From contig OZ024740.1 in assembly GCA_964016885.1 (NCBI GenBank), forward strand, positions 1,846,095 through 1,910,094: a stretch of DNA of 64,000 nt, written 5' to 3'. The position numbers and the translations under genes were made by a program. Positions 22,401 through 37,400 of this stretch are shown one piece after another. How positions within the stretch are numbered: position 1 is the first letter of the stretch; the number at the start of each line of letters is the position of its first letter. This stretch comes from Eledone cirrhosa (lineage: Eukaryota; Mollusca; Cephalopoda; Octopoda; Eledonidae). The notes beneath the pieces were generated by a model. That model was not told the DNA's origin and searched no databases. It saw only the letters and a list, made by a program, of their open reading frames with translations.

Positions 22401-25400
22401 TCTCTGCCACTATTGTTTGGAATCGGTTAGTTACTACTGTCTTCTATGACTCTATGCCACTATTGTTTGGAATCGGTTAGTTACTACTGTCTTCTATGAC
22501 TCTATGCCACTATTGTTTGGAATCGGTTAGTTACTACTGTCTTCTATGACTCTATGCCACTATTGTTTGGAATCGGTTAGTTACTACTGTCTTCTATGAC
22601 TCTATGCCACTATTGTTTGGAATCGGTTAGTTACTACTGTCTTCTATGACTCTCTGCCACTATTGTTTGGAATCGGTTAGTTACTACTGTCTTCTATGAC
22701 TCTATGCCACTATTGTTTGGAATCGGTTAGTTACTACTGTCTTCTATGACTCTATGCCACTATTGTTTGGAATCGGTTAGTTACTACTGTCTTCTATGAC
22801 TCTATGCCACTATTGTTTGGAATCGGTTAGTTACTACTGTCTTCTATGACTCTATGCCACTGGAATTGGTTAGTTACTACTGTCTTCTACGACTCTCTGC
22901 CACTATTGTTTGAAATCGGTTAGTTACTACTGTCTTCTATGACTCTATGCCACTATTATATGGAATCTGTTAGTTACTACTGTCTTCTATGACTCTATGC
23001 CACTGGAATCGGTTAGTTACTACTGTCTTCTATGACTCTATGCCACTATTGTTTGAAATCGGCTAGTTACTACTGTCTTCTATGACTCTATGCCACCATT
23101 GTTTGGAATCGGTTAGTTACTACTGTCTTCTATGACTCTATGCCACTATTGTTTGGAATCGGTTAGTTACTACTGTCTTCTATGACTCTATGCCACCATT
23201 CTTTGAAATCGGTTAGTTACTACTGTCTTCTATGACTCTCTGCCACTATTGTTTGGAATCGGTTAGTTACTACTGTCTTCTATGACTCGATGACACTGGA
23301 ATCGGTTAGTTACTACTGTCTTCTATGACTCTATGCCACTATTGTTTGGAATCGGTTAGTTACTACTGTCTTCTATGACTCTATGCCACTATTGTTTGAA
23401 ATCGGTTAGTTACTACTGTCTTCTATGACTCTCTGCCACTATTGTTTGGAATCGGTTAGTTACTACTGTCTTCTATGACTCTATGCCACTATTGTTTGGA
23501 ATCGGTTAGTTAATACTGTCTTCTATGACTCTATGCCACTATTGTTTGGAATCAGTTAGTTACTACTGTCTTCTATGACTCTATGCCACTATTGTTTGGA
23601 ATCGGTTAGTTACTACTGTCTTCTATGACTCTATGCCACTATTGTTTGGAATCGGTTAGTTACTACTGTCTTCTATGACTCTATGCCACTATTGTTTGGA
23701 ATCGGTTAGTTACTGCTGTCTTCTATGACTCTATGCCACTATTGTTTGGAATCGGTTAGTTACTACTGTCTTCTATGACTCTATGCCACTATTATATGGA
23801 ATCGGTTAGTTACTACTGTCTTCTATGACTCTATGCCACTGGAATTGGTTAGTTACTACTGTCTTCTATGACTCTCTGCCACTATTGTTTGAAATCGGTT
23901 AGTTACTACTGTCTTCTATGACTCTATGCCACCATTGTTTGGAATCGGTTAGTTACTACTGTCTTCTATGACTCTATGCCACTATTGTTTGGAATCGGTT
24001 AGTTACTACTGTCTTCTATGACTCTATGCCACTATTCTTTGAAATCGGTTAGTTACTACTGTCTTCTATGACTCTCTGCCACTATTGTTTGGAATCGGTT
24101 AGTTACTACTGTCTTCTATGACTCGATGCCACTGGAATCGGTTAGTTACTACTGTCTTCTATGACTCTATGCCACTATTGTTTGGAATCGGTTAGTTACT
24201 ACTGTCTTCTATGACTCTATGCCACCATTGTTTGGAATCGGTTAGTTACTACTGTCTTCTATGACTCTATGCCACTATTGTTTGGAATCGGTTAGTTACT
24301 ACTGTCTTCTATGACTCTATGCCACCATTGTTTGGAATCGGTTAGTTACTACTGTCTTCTATGACTCTATGCCACTATTGTTTGGAATCGGTTAGTTACT
24401 ACTGTCTTCTATGACTCTATGCCACCATTCTTTGAAATCGGTTAGTTACTACTGTCTTCTATGACTCTCTGCCACTATTGTTTGGAATCGGTTAGTTACT
24501 ACTGTCTTCTATGACTCTATGCCACTATTGTTTGGAATCGGTTAGTTACTACTGTCTTCTATGACTCTATGCCACCATTGTTTGGAATCGGTTAGTTACT
24601 ACTGTCTTCTATGACTCTATGCCACTATTGTTTGGAATCGGTTAGTTACTACTGTCTTCTATGACTCTATGCCACCATTCTTTGAAATCGGTTAGTTACT
24701 ACTGTCTTCTATGACTCTCTGCCACTATTGTTTGGAATCGGTTAGTTACTACTGTCTTCTATGACTCTATGCCACTATTGTTTGGAATCGGTTAGTTACT
24801 ACTGTCTTCTATGACTCTATGCCACCATTGTTTGGAATCGGTTAGTTACTACTGTCTTCTATGACTCTATGCCACTATTGTTTGGAATCGGTTAGTTACT
24901 ACTGTCTTCTATGACTCTATGCCACCATTGTTTGGAATCGGTTAGTTACTACTGTCTTCTATGACTCTATGCCACTATTGTTTGGAATCGGTTAGTTACT
25001 ACTGTCTTCTATGACTCTATGCCACCATTGTTTGGAATCGGTTAGTTACTACTGTCTTCTATGACTCTATGCCACTATTGTTTGGAATCGGTTAGTTACT
25101 ACTGTCTTCTATGACTCTATGCCACCATTCTTTGAAATCGGTTAGTTACTACTGTCTTCTATGACTCTCTGCCACTATTGTTTGGAATCGGTTAGTTACT
25201 ACTGTCTTCTATGACTCTATGCCACTATTGTTTGGAATCGGTTAGTTACTACTGTCTTCTATGACTCTATGCCACTATTGTTTGGAATCGGTTAGTTACT
25301 ACTGTCTTCTATGACTCTATGCCACTATTGTTTGGAATCGGTTAGTTACTACTGTCTTCTATGACTCTATGCCACTATTGTTTGGAATCGGTTAGTTACT

Positions 25401-28400
25401 ACTGTCTTCTATGACTCTCTGCCACTATTGTTTGGAATCGGTTAGTTACTACTGTCTTCTATGACTCTATGCCACTATTGTTTGGAATCGGTTAGTTACT
25501 ACTGTCTTCTATGACTCTATGCCACTATTGTTTGGAATCGGTTAGTTACTACTGTCTTCTATGACTCTATGCCACTATTGTTTGGAATCGGTTAGTTACT
25601 ACTGTCTTCTATGACTCTATGCCACTGGAATTGGTTAGTTACTACTGTCTTCTATGACTCTCTGCCACTATTGTTTGAAATCGGTTAGTTACTACTGTCT
25701 TCTATGACTCTATGCCACTATTATATGGAATCTGTTAGTTACTACTGTCTTCTATGACTCTATGCCACTGGAATCGGTTAGTTACTACTGTCTTCTATGA
25801 CTCTATGCCACTATTGTTTGAAATCGGCTAGTTACTACTGTCTTCTATGACTCTATGCCACCATTGTTTGGAATCGGTTAGTTACTACTGTCTTCTATGA
25901 CTCTATGCCACTATTGTTTGGAATCGGTTAGTTACTACTGTCTTCTATGACTCTATGCCACCATTCTTTGAAATCGGTTAGTTACTACTGTCTTCTATGA
26001 CTCTCTGCCACTATTGTTTGGAATCGGTTAGTTACTACTGTCTTCTATGACTCGATGACACTGGAATCGGTTAGTTACTACTGTCTTCTATGACTCTATG
26101 CCACTATTGTTTGGAATCGGTTAGTTACTACTGTCTTCTATGACTCTATGCCACTATTGTTTGAAATCGGTTAGTTACTACTGTCTTCTATGACTCTCTG
26201 CCACTATTGTTTGGAATCGGTTAGTTACTACTGTCTTCTATGACTCTATGCCACTATTGTTTGGAATCTGTTAGTTAATACTGTCTTCTATGACTCTATG
26301 CCACTATTGTTTGGAATCAGTTAGTTACTACTGTCTTCTATGACTCTATGCCACTATTGTTTGGAATCGGTTAGTTACTACTGTCTTCTATGACTCTATG
26401 CCACTATTGTTTGGAATCGGTTAGTTACTACTGTCTTCTATGACTCTATGCCACTATTGTTTGGAATCGGTTAGTTACTGCTGTCTTCTATGACTCTATG
26501 CCACTATTGTTTGGAATCGGTTAGTTACTACTGTCTTCTATGACTCTATGCCACTATTATATGGAATCGGTTAGTTACTACTGTCTTCTATGACTCTATG
26601 CCACTGGAATTGGTTAGTTACTACTGTCTTCTATGACTCTCTGCCACTATTGTTTGAAATCGGTTAGTTACTACTGTCTTCTATGACTCTATGCCACTAT
26701 TATATGGAATCTGTTAGTTACTACTGTCTTCTATGACTCTATGCCACTGGAATCGGTTAGTTACTACTGTCTTCTATGACTCTATGCCACTATTGTTTGA
26801 AATCGGTTAGTTACTACTGTCTTCTATGACTCTATGCCACCATTGTTTGGAATCGGTTAGTTACTACTGTCTTCTATGACTCTATGCCACTATTGTTTGG
26901 AATCGGTTAGTTACTACTGTCTTCTATGACTCTATGCCACTATTCTTTGAAATCGGTTAGTTACTACTGTCTTCTATGACTCTCTGCCACTATTGTTTGG
27001 AATCGGTTAGTTACTACTGTCTTCTATGACTCGATGCCACTGGAATCGGTTAGTTACTACTGTCTTCTATGACTCTATGCCACTATTGTTTGGAATCGGT
27101 TAGTTACTACTGTCTTCTATGACTCTATGCCACTATTGTTTGAAATCGGTTAGTTACTACTGTCTTCTATGACTCTCTGCCACTATTGTTTGGAATCGGT
27201 TAGTTACTACTGTCTTCTATGACTCTATGCCACTATTGTTTGGAATCGGTTAGTTAATACTGTCTTCTATGACTCTATGCCACTGGAATCGGTTAGTTAC
27301 TACTGTCTTCTATGACTCTATGCCACTATTGTTTGGAATCAGTTAGTTACTGCTGTCTTCTATGACTCTATGCCACTATTGTTTGGAATCAGTTAGTTAC
27401 TGCTGTCTTCTATGACTCTATGCCACTATTGTTTGGAATCGGTTAGTTACTACTGTCTTATATGACTCTATGCCACTGGAATCGGTTAGTTACTACTGTC
27501 TTCTATGACTCTATGCCACTATTGTTTGGAATCGGTTAGTTACTACTGTCTTCTATGACTCTATGCCACTATTGTTTGGAATCGGTTAGTTACTACTGTC
27601 TTCTATGACTCTATGCCACTATTGTTTGAAATCGGTTAGTTACTACTGTCTTCTATGACTCTATGCCACTGTTGTTTGGAATCGGTTAGTTACTACTCTC
27701 TTCTATGACTCTATGCCACTATTGTTTGAAATCGGTTAGTTACTACTGTCTTCTATGACTCTATGCCACTGTTGTTTGGAATCGTTTAGTTACTACTGTC
27801 ATCTATGACACTATGTCACTGTTGTTTGGAATCGGTTAGTTACTACTGTCTTCTATGACTCTATGCCACTATTGTTTGAAATCGGTTAGTTACTACTGTC
27901 TTCTATGACTCTATGCCACTATTGTTTGGAATCGGTTAGTTACTACTGTCTTCTATGACTCTATGCCACTGGAATCGGTTAGTTACTACTGTCTTCTATG
28001 ACTCTATGCAACTATTGTTTGGAATCGGTTAGTTACTACTGTCCTCTATGACTCTATGCCACTATTGTTTGGAATCGGTTAGTTACTACTGTCTTCTATG
28101 ACTCTATGCCACTGTTGTTTGGAATCGGTTAGTTACTACTCTCTTCTATGACTCTATGCCACTATTGTTTGGAATCGGTTAGTTACTATTGTCCTCTATG
28201 ACTCTATGCCACTATTGTTTGGAATCGGTTAGTTACTACTGTCCTCTATGACTCTATGCCACTATTGTTTGGAATCAGTTAGTTACTACTGTCTTCTATG
28301 ACTCTATGCCACTATTGTTTGGAATCGGTTAGTTACTACTGTCTTCAATGACTCTATGCCACTATTGTTTGAAATCAGTTAGTTACTACTGTCTTCTATG

Positions 28401-31400
28401 ACTCTATGCCACTGGAATCGGTTAGTTACTACTGTCTTCTATGACTCTATGCCACTATTGTTTGGAATCGGTTATTACTACTGTCTTCTATGACTTTGCC
28501 ACTATTGTTTGGAATCGGTTAGTTACTACTGTCTTCTATGACTCTATGCCACTATTGTTTGAAATCGGTTAGTTACTACTGTCTTCTATGACTCTATGCC
28601 ACTATTGTTTGGAATCGGTTAGTTACTACTGTCTTCTATGACTCTATGCCACTGGAATCGGTTAGTTACTACTGTCTTCTATGACTCTATGCCACTATTG
28701 TTTGGAATCGGTTAGATACTACTGTCTTCTATGACTCTATGCCACTATTGTTTGGAATCGGTTAGTTACTACTGTCTTCTATGACTCTATGCCACTATTG
28801 TTTGGAATCGGTTAGTTACTACTGTCTTCTATGACTCTATGCCACTATTGTTTGGAATCGGTTAGTTACTACTGTCCTCTATGACTCTATGCCACTATTG
28901 TTTGGAATCGGTTAGTTACTACTGTCCTCTATGACTATGCTACTATTGTTTGGAATCGGTTAGTTACTACTGTCTTCTATGACTCTATGCCACTATTGTT
29001 TGGAATCGGTTAGTTACTACTGTCCTCTATGACTCTATGCCACTATTGTTTGGAATCGGTTAGTTACTACTGTCTTCTATGACTCTATGCCACTGTTGTT
29101 TGGAATCGGTTAGTTACTACTCTCTTCTATGACTCTATGCCACTATTGTTTGGAATCGGTTAGTTACTATTGTCCTCTATGACTCTATGCCACTATTGTT
29201 TGGAATTGGTTAGTTACTACTGTCCTCTATGACTCTATGCCACTATTGTTTGGAATCAGTTAGTTACTACTGTCTTCTATGACTCTATGCCACTATTGTT
29301 TGGAATCGGTTAGTTACTACTGTCTTCTATGACTCTATGCCACTATTGTTTGAAATCAGTTAGTTACTACTGTCTTCTATGACTCTATGCCACTGGAATC
29401 GGTTAGTTACTACTGTCTTCTATGACTCTATGCCACTATTGTTTGGAATCGGTTAGTTACTACTGTCTTCTATGACTCTATGCCACTATTGTTTGGAATC
29501 GGTTAGTTACTACTGTCTTCTATGACTCTATGCCACTATTGTTTGGAATCGGTTAGTTACTACTGTCCTCTATGACTCTATGCCACTATTGTTTGGAATC
29601 GGTTAGTTACTACTGTCCTCTATGACTCTATGCCACTATTGTTTGGAATCGGTTAGTTACGACTGTCTTCTATGACTCTATGCCACTGTTGTTTGGAATC
29701 GGTTAGTTACTACTGTCTTCTATGACTCTATGCCACTATTGTTTGGAATCGGTTAGTTACTACTGTCCTCTATGATTCTATGCCACTATTGTTTGGAATC
29801 GGTTAGTTACTACTGTCCTCTATGACTCTATGCCACTATTGTTTGGAATCGGTTAGTTACTACTGTCTTCTATGACTCTATGCCACTATTGTTTGAAATC
29901 GGTTAGTTACTCCTGTCTTATATGACTCTATGCCACTGGAATCGGTTAGTTACTACTGTCTTCTATGACTCTACGCCGCTATTGTTTGAAATCGGTTAGT
30001 TACTACTGTCTTCTATGACTCTATGTCACTATTGCTTAGAATCGGTTAGTTACTACTGTCTTCTATGACTCTATGCCGCTATTCTTTGAAATCGGTTAGT
30101 TACTACTGTCTTCTATGACTCTATGCCACTATTGTTTGGAATCGGTTAGTTAATACTGTCTTCTATGACTCTATGCCACTATTGTTTGGAATCAGTTAGT
30201 TACTACTGTCTTCTATGACTCTATGCCACTATTGTTTGAAATCGGTTAGTTACTACTGTCTTCTATGACTCTATGCCACTGTTGTTTGGAATCGGTTAGT
30301 TACTACTGTCTTCTATGACTCTATGCCACTATTGTTTGAAATCGGTTAGTTACTACTGTCTTCTATGACTCTATGCCACTGTTGTTTGGAATCGTTTAGT
30401 TACTACTGTCTTCTATGACACTATGCCACTGTTGTTTGGAATCGGTTAGTTACTACTGTCTTCTATGACTCTATGCCACTATTGTTTGAAATCGGTTAGT
30501 TACTACTGTCTTCTATGACTCTATGCCACTATTGTTTGGAATCGGTTAGTTACTACTGTCTTCTATGACTCTATGCCACTATTGTATGGAATCGGTTAGT
30601 TACTACTGTCTTCTCTGACTCTATGCCACTATTGTATGGAATCGGTTAGTTACTACTGTCTTCTATGACTCTATGCCACTGGAATCGGTTAGTTACTACT
30701 GTCTTCTATGACTCTATGCCACTATTGTTTGAAATCGGTTAGTTACTAATGTCTTCTATGACTATGCCACTATTGTATGGAATCGGTTAGTTACTACTGT
30801 CTTCTATGACTCTATGCCACTATTGTTTGGAATCGGTTAGTTACTGCTGTCTTCTATGACTCTATGCCACTATTGTTTGGAATCGGTTAGTTACTACTGT
30901 CTTCCATGACTCTATGCCACTATTCTTTGAAATCGGTTAGTTACTACTGTCTTCTATGACTCTATGCCACTATTGTTTGGAATCAGTTAGTTACTACTGT
31001 CTTCTATGACTCTATGCCACTATTGTTTGGAATCGGTTAGTTACTACTGTCTTCTATGACTCTATGCCACTATTGTTTGAAATCGGTTAGTTACTACTGT
31101 CTTCTATGACTCTATGCCACTGTTGTTTGGAATCGGTTAGTTACTACTGTCTTCTATGACTCTATGCCACTATTGTTTGAAATCGGTTAGTTACTACTGT
31201 CTTCTATGACTCTATGCCACTGTTGTTTGGAATCGTTTAGTTACTACTGTCTTCTATGACACTATGCCACTGTTGTTTGGAATCGGTTAGTTACTACTGT
31301 CTTCTATGACTCTATGCCACTATTGTTTGAAATCGGTTAGTTACTACTGTCTTCTATGACTCTATGCCACTATTGTTTGGAATCGGTTAGTTACTACTGT

Positions 31401-34400
31401 CTTCTATGACTCTATGCCACTGGAATCGGTTAGTTACTACTGTCTTCTATGACTCTATGCCACTATTGTTTGGAATCGGTTAGTTACTACTGTCTTCTAT
31501 GACTCTATGCCACTGTTGTTTGGAATCGGTTAGTTACTACTGTCTTCTATGACTCTATGCCACTATTGTTTGGAATCGGTTAGTTACTATTGTCCTCTAT
31601 GACTCTATGCCACTATTGTTTGGAATCGGTTAGTTACTACTGTCCTCTATGACTCTATGCCACTATTGTTTGGAATCAGTTAGTTACTACTGTCTTCTAT
31701 GACTCTATGCCACTATTGTTTGGAATCGGTTAGTTACTACTGTCTTCTATGACTCTATGCCACTATTGTTTGAAATCAGTTAGTTACTACTGTCTTCTAT
31801 GACTCTATTTCACTGGAATCGGTTAGTTACTACTGTCTTCTATGACTCTATGCCACTATTGTTTGGAATCGGTTATTACTACTGTCTTCTATGACTCTAT
31901 GCCACTGGAATCGGTTAGTTACTACTGTCTTCTATGACTCTATGCCACTATTGTTTGGAATCGGTTAGTTACTACTGTCTTCTATGACTCTATGCCACTG
32001 TTGTTTGGAATCGGTTAGTTACTACTGTCTTCTATGACTCTATGCCACTATTGTTTGGAATCGGTTAGTTACTACTGTCTTCTATGACTCTAAGCCACTA
32101 TTGTTTGGAATCGGTTAGTTACTACTGTCTTCTATGACTCTATGCCACTATTGTTTGGAATCGGTTAGATACTATTGTCTTCTATGACTCTATGCCACTA
32201 TTGTTTGGAATCGGTTAGTTACTACTGTCTTCTATGACTCTATGCCACTATTGTTTGAAATCGGTTAGTTACTACTGCCCTCTATGACTCTATGCCACTA
32301 TTGTTTGGAATCGGTTAGTTACGACTGTCTTCTATGACTCTATGCCACTGTTGTTTGGAATCGGTTAGTTACTACTGTCTTCTATGACTCTATGCCACTA
32401 TTGTTTGGAATCGGTTAGTTACTACTGTCCTCTATGATTCTATGCCACTATTGTTTGGAATCGGTTAGTTACTACTGTCTTCTATGACTCTATGCCACTA
32501 TTGTTTGAAATCGGTTAGTTACTCCTGTCTTATATGACTCTATGCCACTGGAATCGGTTAGTTACTACTGTCTTCTATGACTCTACGCCGCTATTGTTTG
32601 AAATCGGTTAGTTACTACTGTCTTCTATGACTCTATGTCACTATTGCTTAGAATCGGTTAGTTACTACTGTCTTCTATGACTCTATGCCGCTATTCTTTG
32701 AAATCGGTTAGTTACTACTGTCTTCTATGACTCTATGCCACTATTGTTTGGAATCGGTTAGTTAATACTGTCTTCTATGACTCTATGCCACTATTGTTTG
32801 GAATCAGTTAGTTACTACTGTCTTCTATGACTCTATGCCACTATTGTTTGAAACCGGTTAGTTACTACTGTCTTCTATGACTCTATGCCACTGTTGTTTG
32901 GAATCGGTTAGTTACTACTGTCTTCTATGACTCTATGCCACTATTGTTTGAAATCGGTTAGTTACTACTGTCTTCTATGACTCTATGCCACTGTTGTTTG
33001 GAATCGTTTAGTTACTACTGTCTTCTATGACACTATGCCACTGTTGTTTGGAATCGGTTAGTTACTACTGTCTTCTATGACTCTATGCCACTATTGTTTG
33101 AAATCGGTTAGTTACTACTGTCTTCTATGACTCTATGCCACTATTGTATGGAATCGGTTAGTTACTACTGTCTTCTATGACTCTATGCCACTATTGTTTG
33201 AATTCGGTTAGTTACTACTGTCTTCTATGACTCTATGCCACTATTGTTTGGAATCGGTTAGTTACTACTGTCTTCTATGACTCTATGCCACTGGAATCGG
33301 TTAGTTACTACTGTCTTCTATGACTCTATGCCACTATTGTTTGGAATCGGTTAGTTACTACTGTCCTCTATGACTCTATGCCACTATTGTTTGGAATCGG
33401 TTAGTTACTACTGTCTTCTATGACTCTATGCCACTGTTGTTTGGAATCGGTTAGTTACTACTGTCTTCTATGACTCTATGCCACTATTGTTTGGAATCGG
33501 TTAGTTACTATTGTCCTCTATGACTCTATGCCACTATTGTTTGGAATCGGTTAGTTACTACTGTCCTCTATGACTCTATGCCACTATTGTTTGGAATCAG
33601 TTAGTTACTACTGTCTTCTATGACTCTATGCCACTATTGTTTGGAATCGGTTAGTTACTACTGTCTTCTATGACTCTATGCCACTATTGTTTGAAATCAG
33701 TTAGTTACTACTGTCTTCTATGACTCTATTTCACTGGAATCGGTTAGTTACTACTGTCTTCTATGACTCTATGCCACTATTGTTTGGAATCGGTTATTAC
33801 TACTGTCTTCTATGACTCTGCCACTATTGTTTGGAATCGGTTAGTTACTACTGTCTTCTATGACTCTAAGCCACTGTTGTTTGGAATCGGTTAGTTACTA
33901 CTGTCTTCTATGACTCTATGCCACTATTGTTTGGAATCGGTTAGTTACTACTGTCTTCTATGACTCTATGCCACTATTGTTTGGAATCGGTTAGTTACGA
34001 CTGTCTTCTATGACTCTATGCCACTGTTGTTTGGAATCGGTTAGTTACTACTGTCTTCTATGACTCTATGCCACTATTGTTTGGAATCGGTTAGTTACTA
34101 CTGTCCTCTATGATTCTATGCCACTATTGTTTGGAATCGGTTAGTTACTACTGTCCTCTATGACTATATGCCACTATTGTTTGGAATCGGTTAGTTACTA
34201 CTGTCTTCTATGACTCTATGCCACTGTTGTTTGGAATCGGTTAGTTACTACTGTCTTCTATGACTCTATGCCACTATTGTTTGAAATCGGTTAGTTACTA
34301 CTGTCTTCTATGACTCTATGCCACTGTTGTTTGGAATCGTTTAGTTACTACTGTCTTCTATGACACTATGCCACTGTTGTTTGGAATCAGTTAGTTACTA

Positions 34401-37400
34401 CTGTCTTCTATGACTCTATGCCACTATTGTTTGAAATCGGTTAGTTACTACTGTCTTCTATGACTCTATGCCACTATTGTATGGAATCGGTTAGTTACTA
34501 CTGTCTTCTATGACTCTATGCCACTATTGTTTGAATTCGGTTAGTTACTACTGTCTTCTATGACTCTATGCCACTATTGTTTGGAATCGGTTAGTTACTA
34601 CTGTCTTCTATGACTCTATGCCACTGGAATCGGTTAGTTACTACTGTCTTCTATGACTCTATGCCACTATTGTTTGGAATCGGTTAGTTACTACTGTCCT
34701 CTATGACTCTATGCCACTATTGTTTGGAATCGGTTAGTTACTACTGTCTTCTATGACTCTATGCCACTGTTGTTTGGAATCGGTTAGTTACTACTGTCTT
34801 CTATGACTCTATGCCACTATTGTTTGGAATCGGTTAGTTACTATTGTCCTCTATGACTCTATGCCACTATTGTTTGGAATCGGTTAGTTACTACTGTCCT
34901 CTATGACTCTATGCCACTATTGTTTGGAATCAGTTAGTTACTACTGTCTTCTATGACTCTATGCCACTATTGTTTGGAATCGGTTAGTTACTACTGTCTT
35001 CTATGACTCTATGCCACTATTGTTTGAAATCAGTTAGTTACTACTGTCTTCTATGACTCTATTTCACTGGAATCGGTTAGTTACTACTGTCTTCTATGAC
35101 TCTATGCCACTATTGTTTGGAATCGGTTATTACTACTGTCTTCTATGACTCTGCCACTATTGTTTGGAATCGGTTAGTTACTACTGTCTTCTATGACTCT
35201 AAGCCACTGTTGTTTGGAATCGGTTAGTTACTACTGTCTTCTATGACTCTATGCCACTATTGTTTGGAATCGGTTAGTTACTACTGTCTTCTATGACTCT
35301 ATGCCACTATTGTTTGGAATCGGTTAGTTACGACTGTCTTCTATGACTCTATGCCACTGTTGTTTGGAATCGGTTAGTTACTACTGTCTTCTATGACTCT
35401 ATGCCACTATTGTTTGGAATCGGTTAGTTACTACTGTCCTCTATGATTCTATGCCACTATTGTTTGGAATCGGTTAGTTACTACTGTCCTCTATGACTCT
35501 ATGCCACTATTGTTTGGAATCGGTTAGTTACTACTGTCTTCTATGACTCTATGCCACTATTGTTTGAAATCGGTTAGTTACTCCTGTCTTATATGACTAT
35601 GCCACTGTAATCGGTTAGTTACTACTGTCTTCTATGACTCTACGCCGCTATTGTTTGAAATCGGTTAGTTACTACTGTCTTCTATGACTCTATGTCACTA
35701 TTGCTTAGAATCGGTTAGTTACTACTGTCTTCTATGACTCTATGCCGCTATTCTTTGAAATCGGTTAGTTACTACTGTCTTCTATGACTCTATGCCACTA
35801 TTGTTTGGAATCGGTTAGTTAATACTGTCTTCTATGACTCTATGCCACTATTGTTTGGAATCAGTTAGTTACTACTGTCTTCTATGACTCTATGCCACTA
35901 TTGTTTGAAATCGGTTAGTTACTACTGTCTTCTATGACTCTATGCCACTGTTGTTTGGAATCGGTTAGTTACTACTGTCTTCTATGACTCTATGCCACTA
36001 TTGTTTGGAATCGGTTATTACTACTGTCTTCTATGACTCTGCCACTATTGTTTGGAATCGGTTAGTTACTACTGTCTTCTATGACTCTAAGCCACTATTG
36101 TTTGGAATCGGTTAGTTACTACTGTCTTCTATGACTCTATGCCACTATTGTTTGGAATCGGTTAGATACTACTGTCTTCTATGACTCTATGGCACTATTG
36201 TTTGGAATCGGTTAGTTACTACTGTCTTCTATGACTCTATGCCACTATTGTTTGGAATCGGTTAGTTACTATTGTCCTCTATGACTCTATGCCACTATTG
36301 TTTGGAATCGGTTAGTTACTACTGTCCTCTATGACTCTATGCCACTATTGTTTGGAATCAGTTAGTTACTACTGTCTTCTATGACTCTATGCCACTGTTG
36401 TTTGGAATCGGTTAGTTACTACTGTCTTCTATGACTCTATGCCACTATTGTTTGGAATCGGTTAGTTACTATTGTCCTCTATGACTCTATGCCACTATTG
36501 TTTGGAATCGGTTAGTTACTACTGTCCTCTATGACTCTATGCCACTATTGTTTGGAATCAGTTAGTTACTACTGTCTTCTATGACTCTATGCCTCTATTG
36601 TTTGGAATCGGTTAGTTACTACTGTCTTCTATGACTCTATGCCACTATTGTTTGAAATCAGTTAGTTACTACTGTCTTCTATGACTCTATGCCACTGGAA
36701 TCGGTTAGTTACTACTGTCTTCTTTGACTCTATGCCACTATTGTTTGGAATCAGTTAGTTACTACTGTCTTCTATGACTCTATGCCACTGTTGTTTGGAA
36801 TCGGTTAGTTACTACTGTCTTCTATGACTCTATGCCACTATTGTTTGGAATCGGTTATTTACTACTGTCTTCTATGACTCTATGCCACTATTGTTTGGAA
36901 TCAGTTAGTTACTACTGTCTTCTATGACTCTATGCCACTATTGTTTGGAATCGGTTAGTTACTACTGTCTTCTATGACTCTATGCCACTATTGTTTGGAA
37001 TCGGTTAGTTACTACTGTCTTCTATGACTCTATGCCACTATTGTTTGGAATCGGTTAGTTACTACTGTCCTCTATGACTCTATGCCACTATTGTTTGGTA
37101 TCGGTTAGTTACTACTGTCCTCTATGACTCTATGCCACTATTGTTTGGAATCGGTTAGTTACTACTGTCTTCTATGACTCTATGCCACTGTTGTTTGGAA
37201 TCGGTTAGTTACTACTGTCTTCTATGACTCTATGCCACTATTGTTTGGAATCGGTTAGTTACTACTGTCCTCTATGATTCTATGCCACTATTGTTTGGAA
37301 TCGGTTAGTTACTACTGTCTTATATGACTCTATGCCACTGGAATCGGTTAGTTACTACTGTCTTCTATGACTCTATGCCACTATTGTTTGGAATCGGTTA

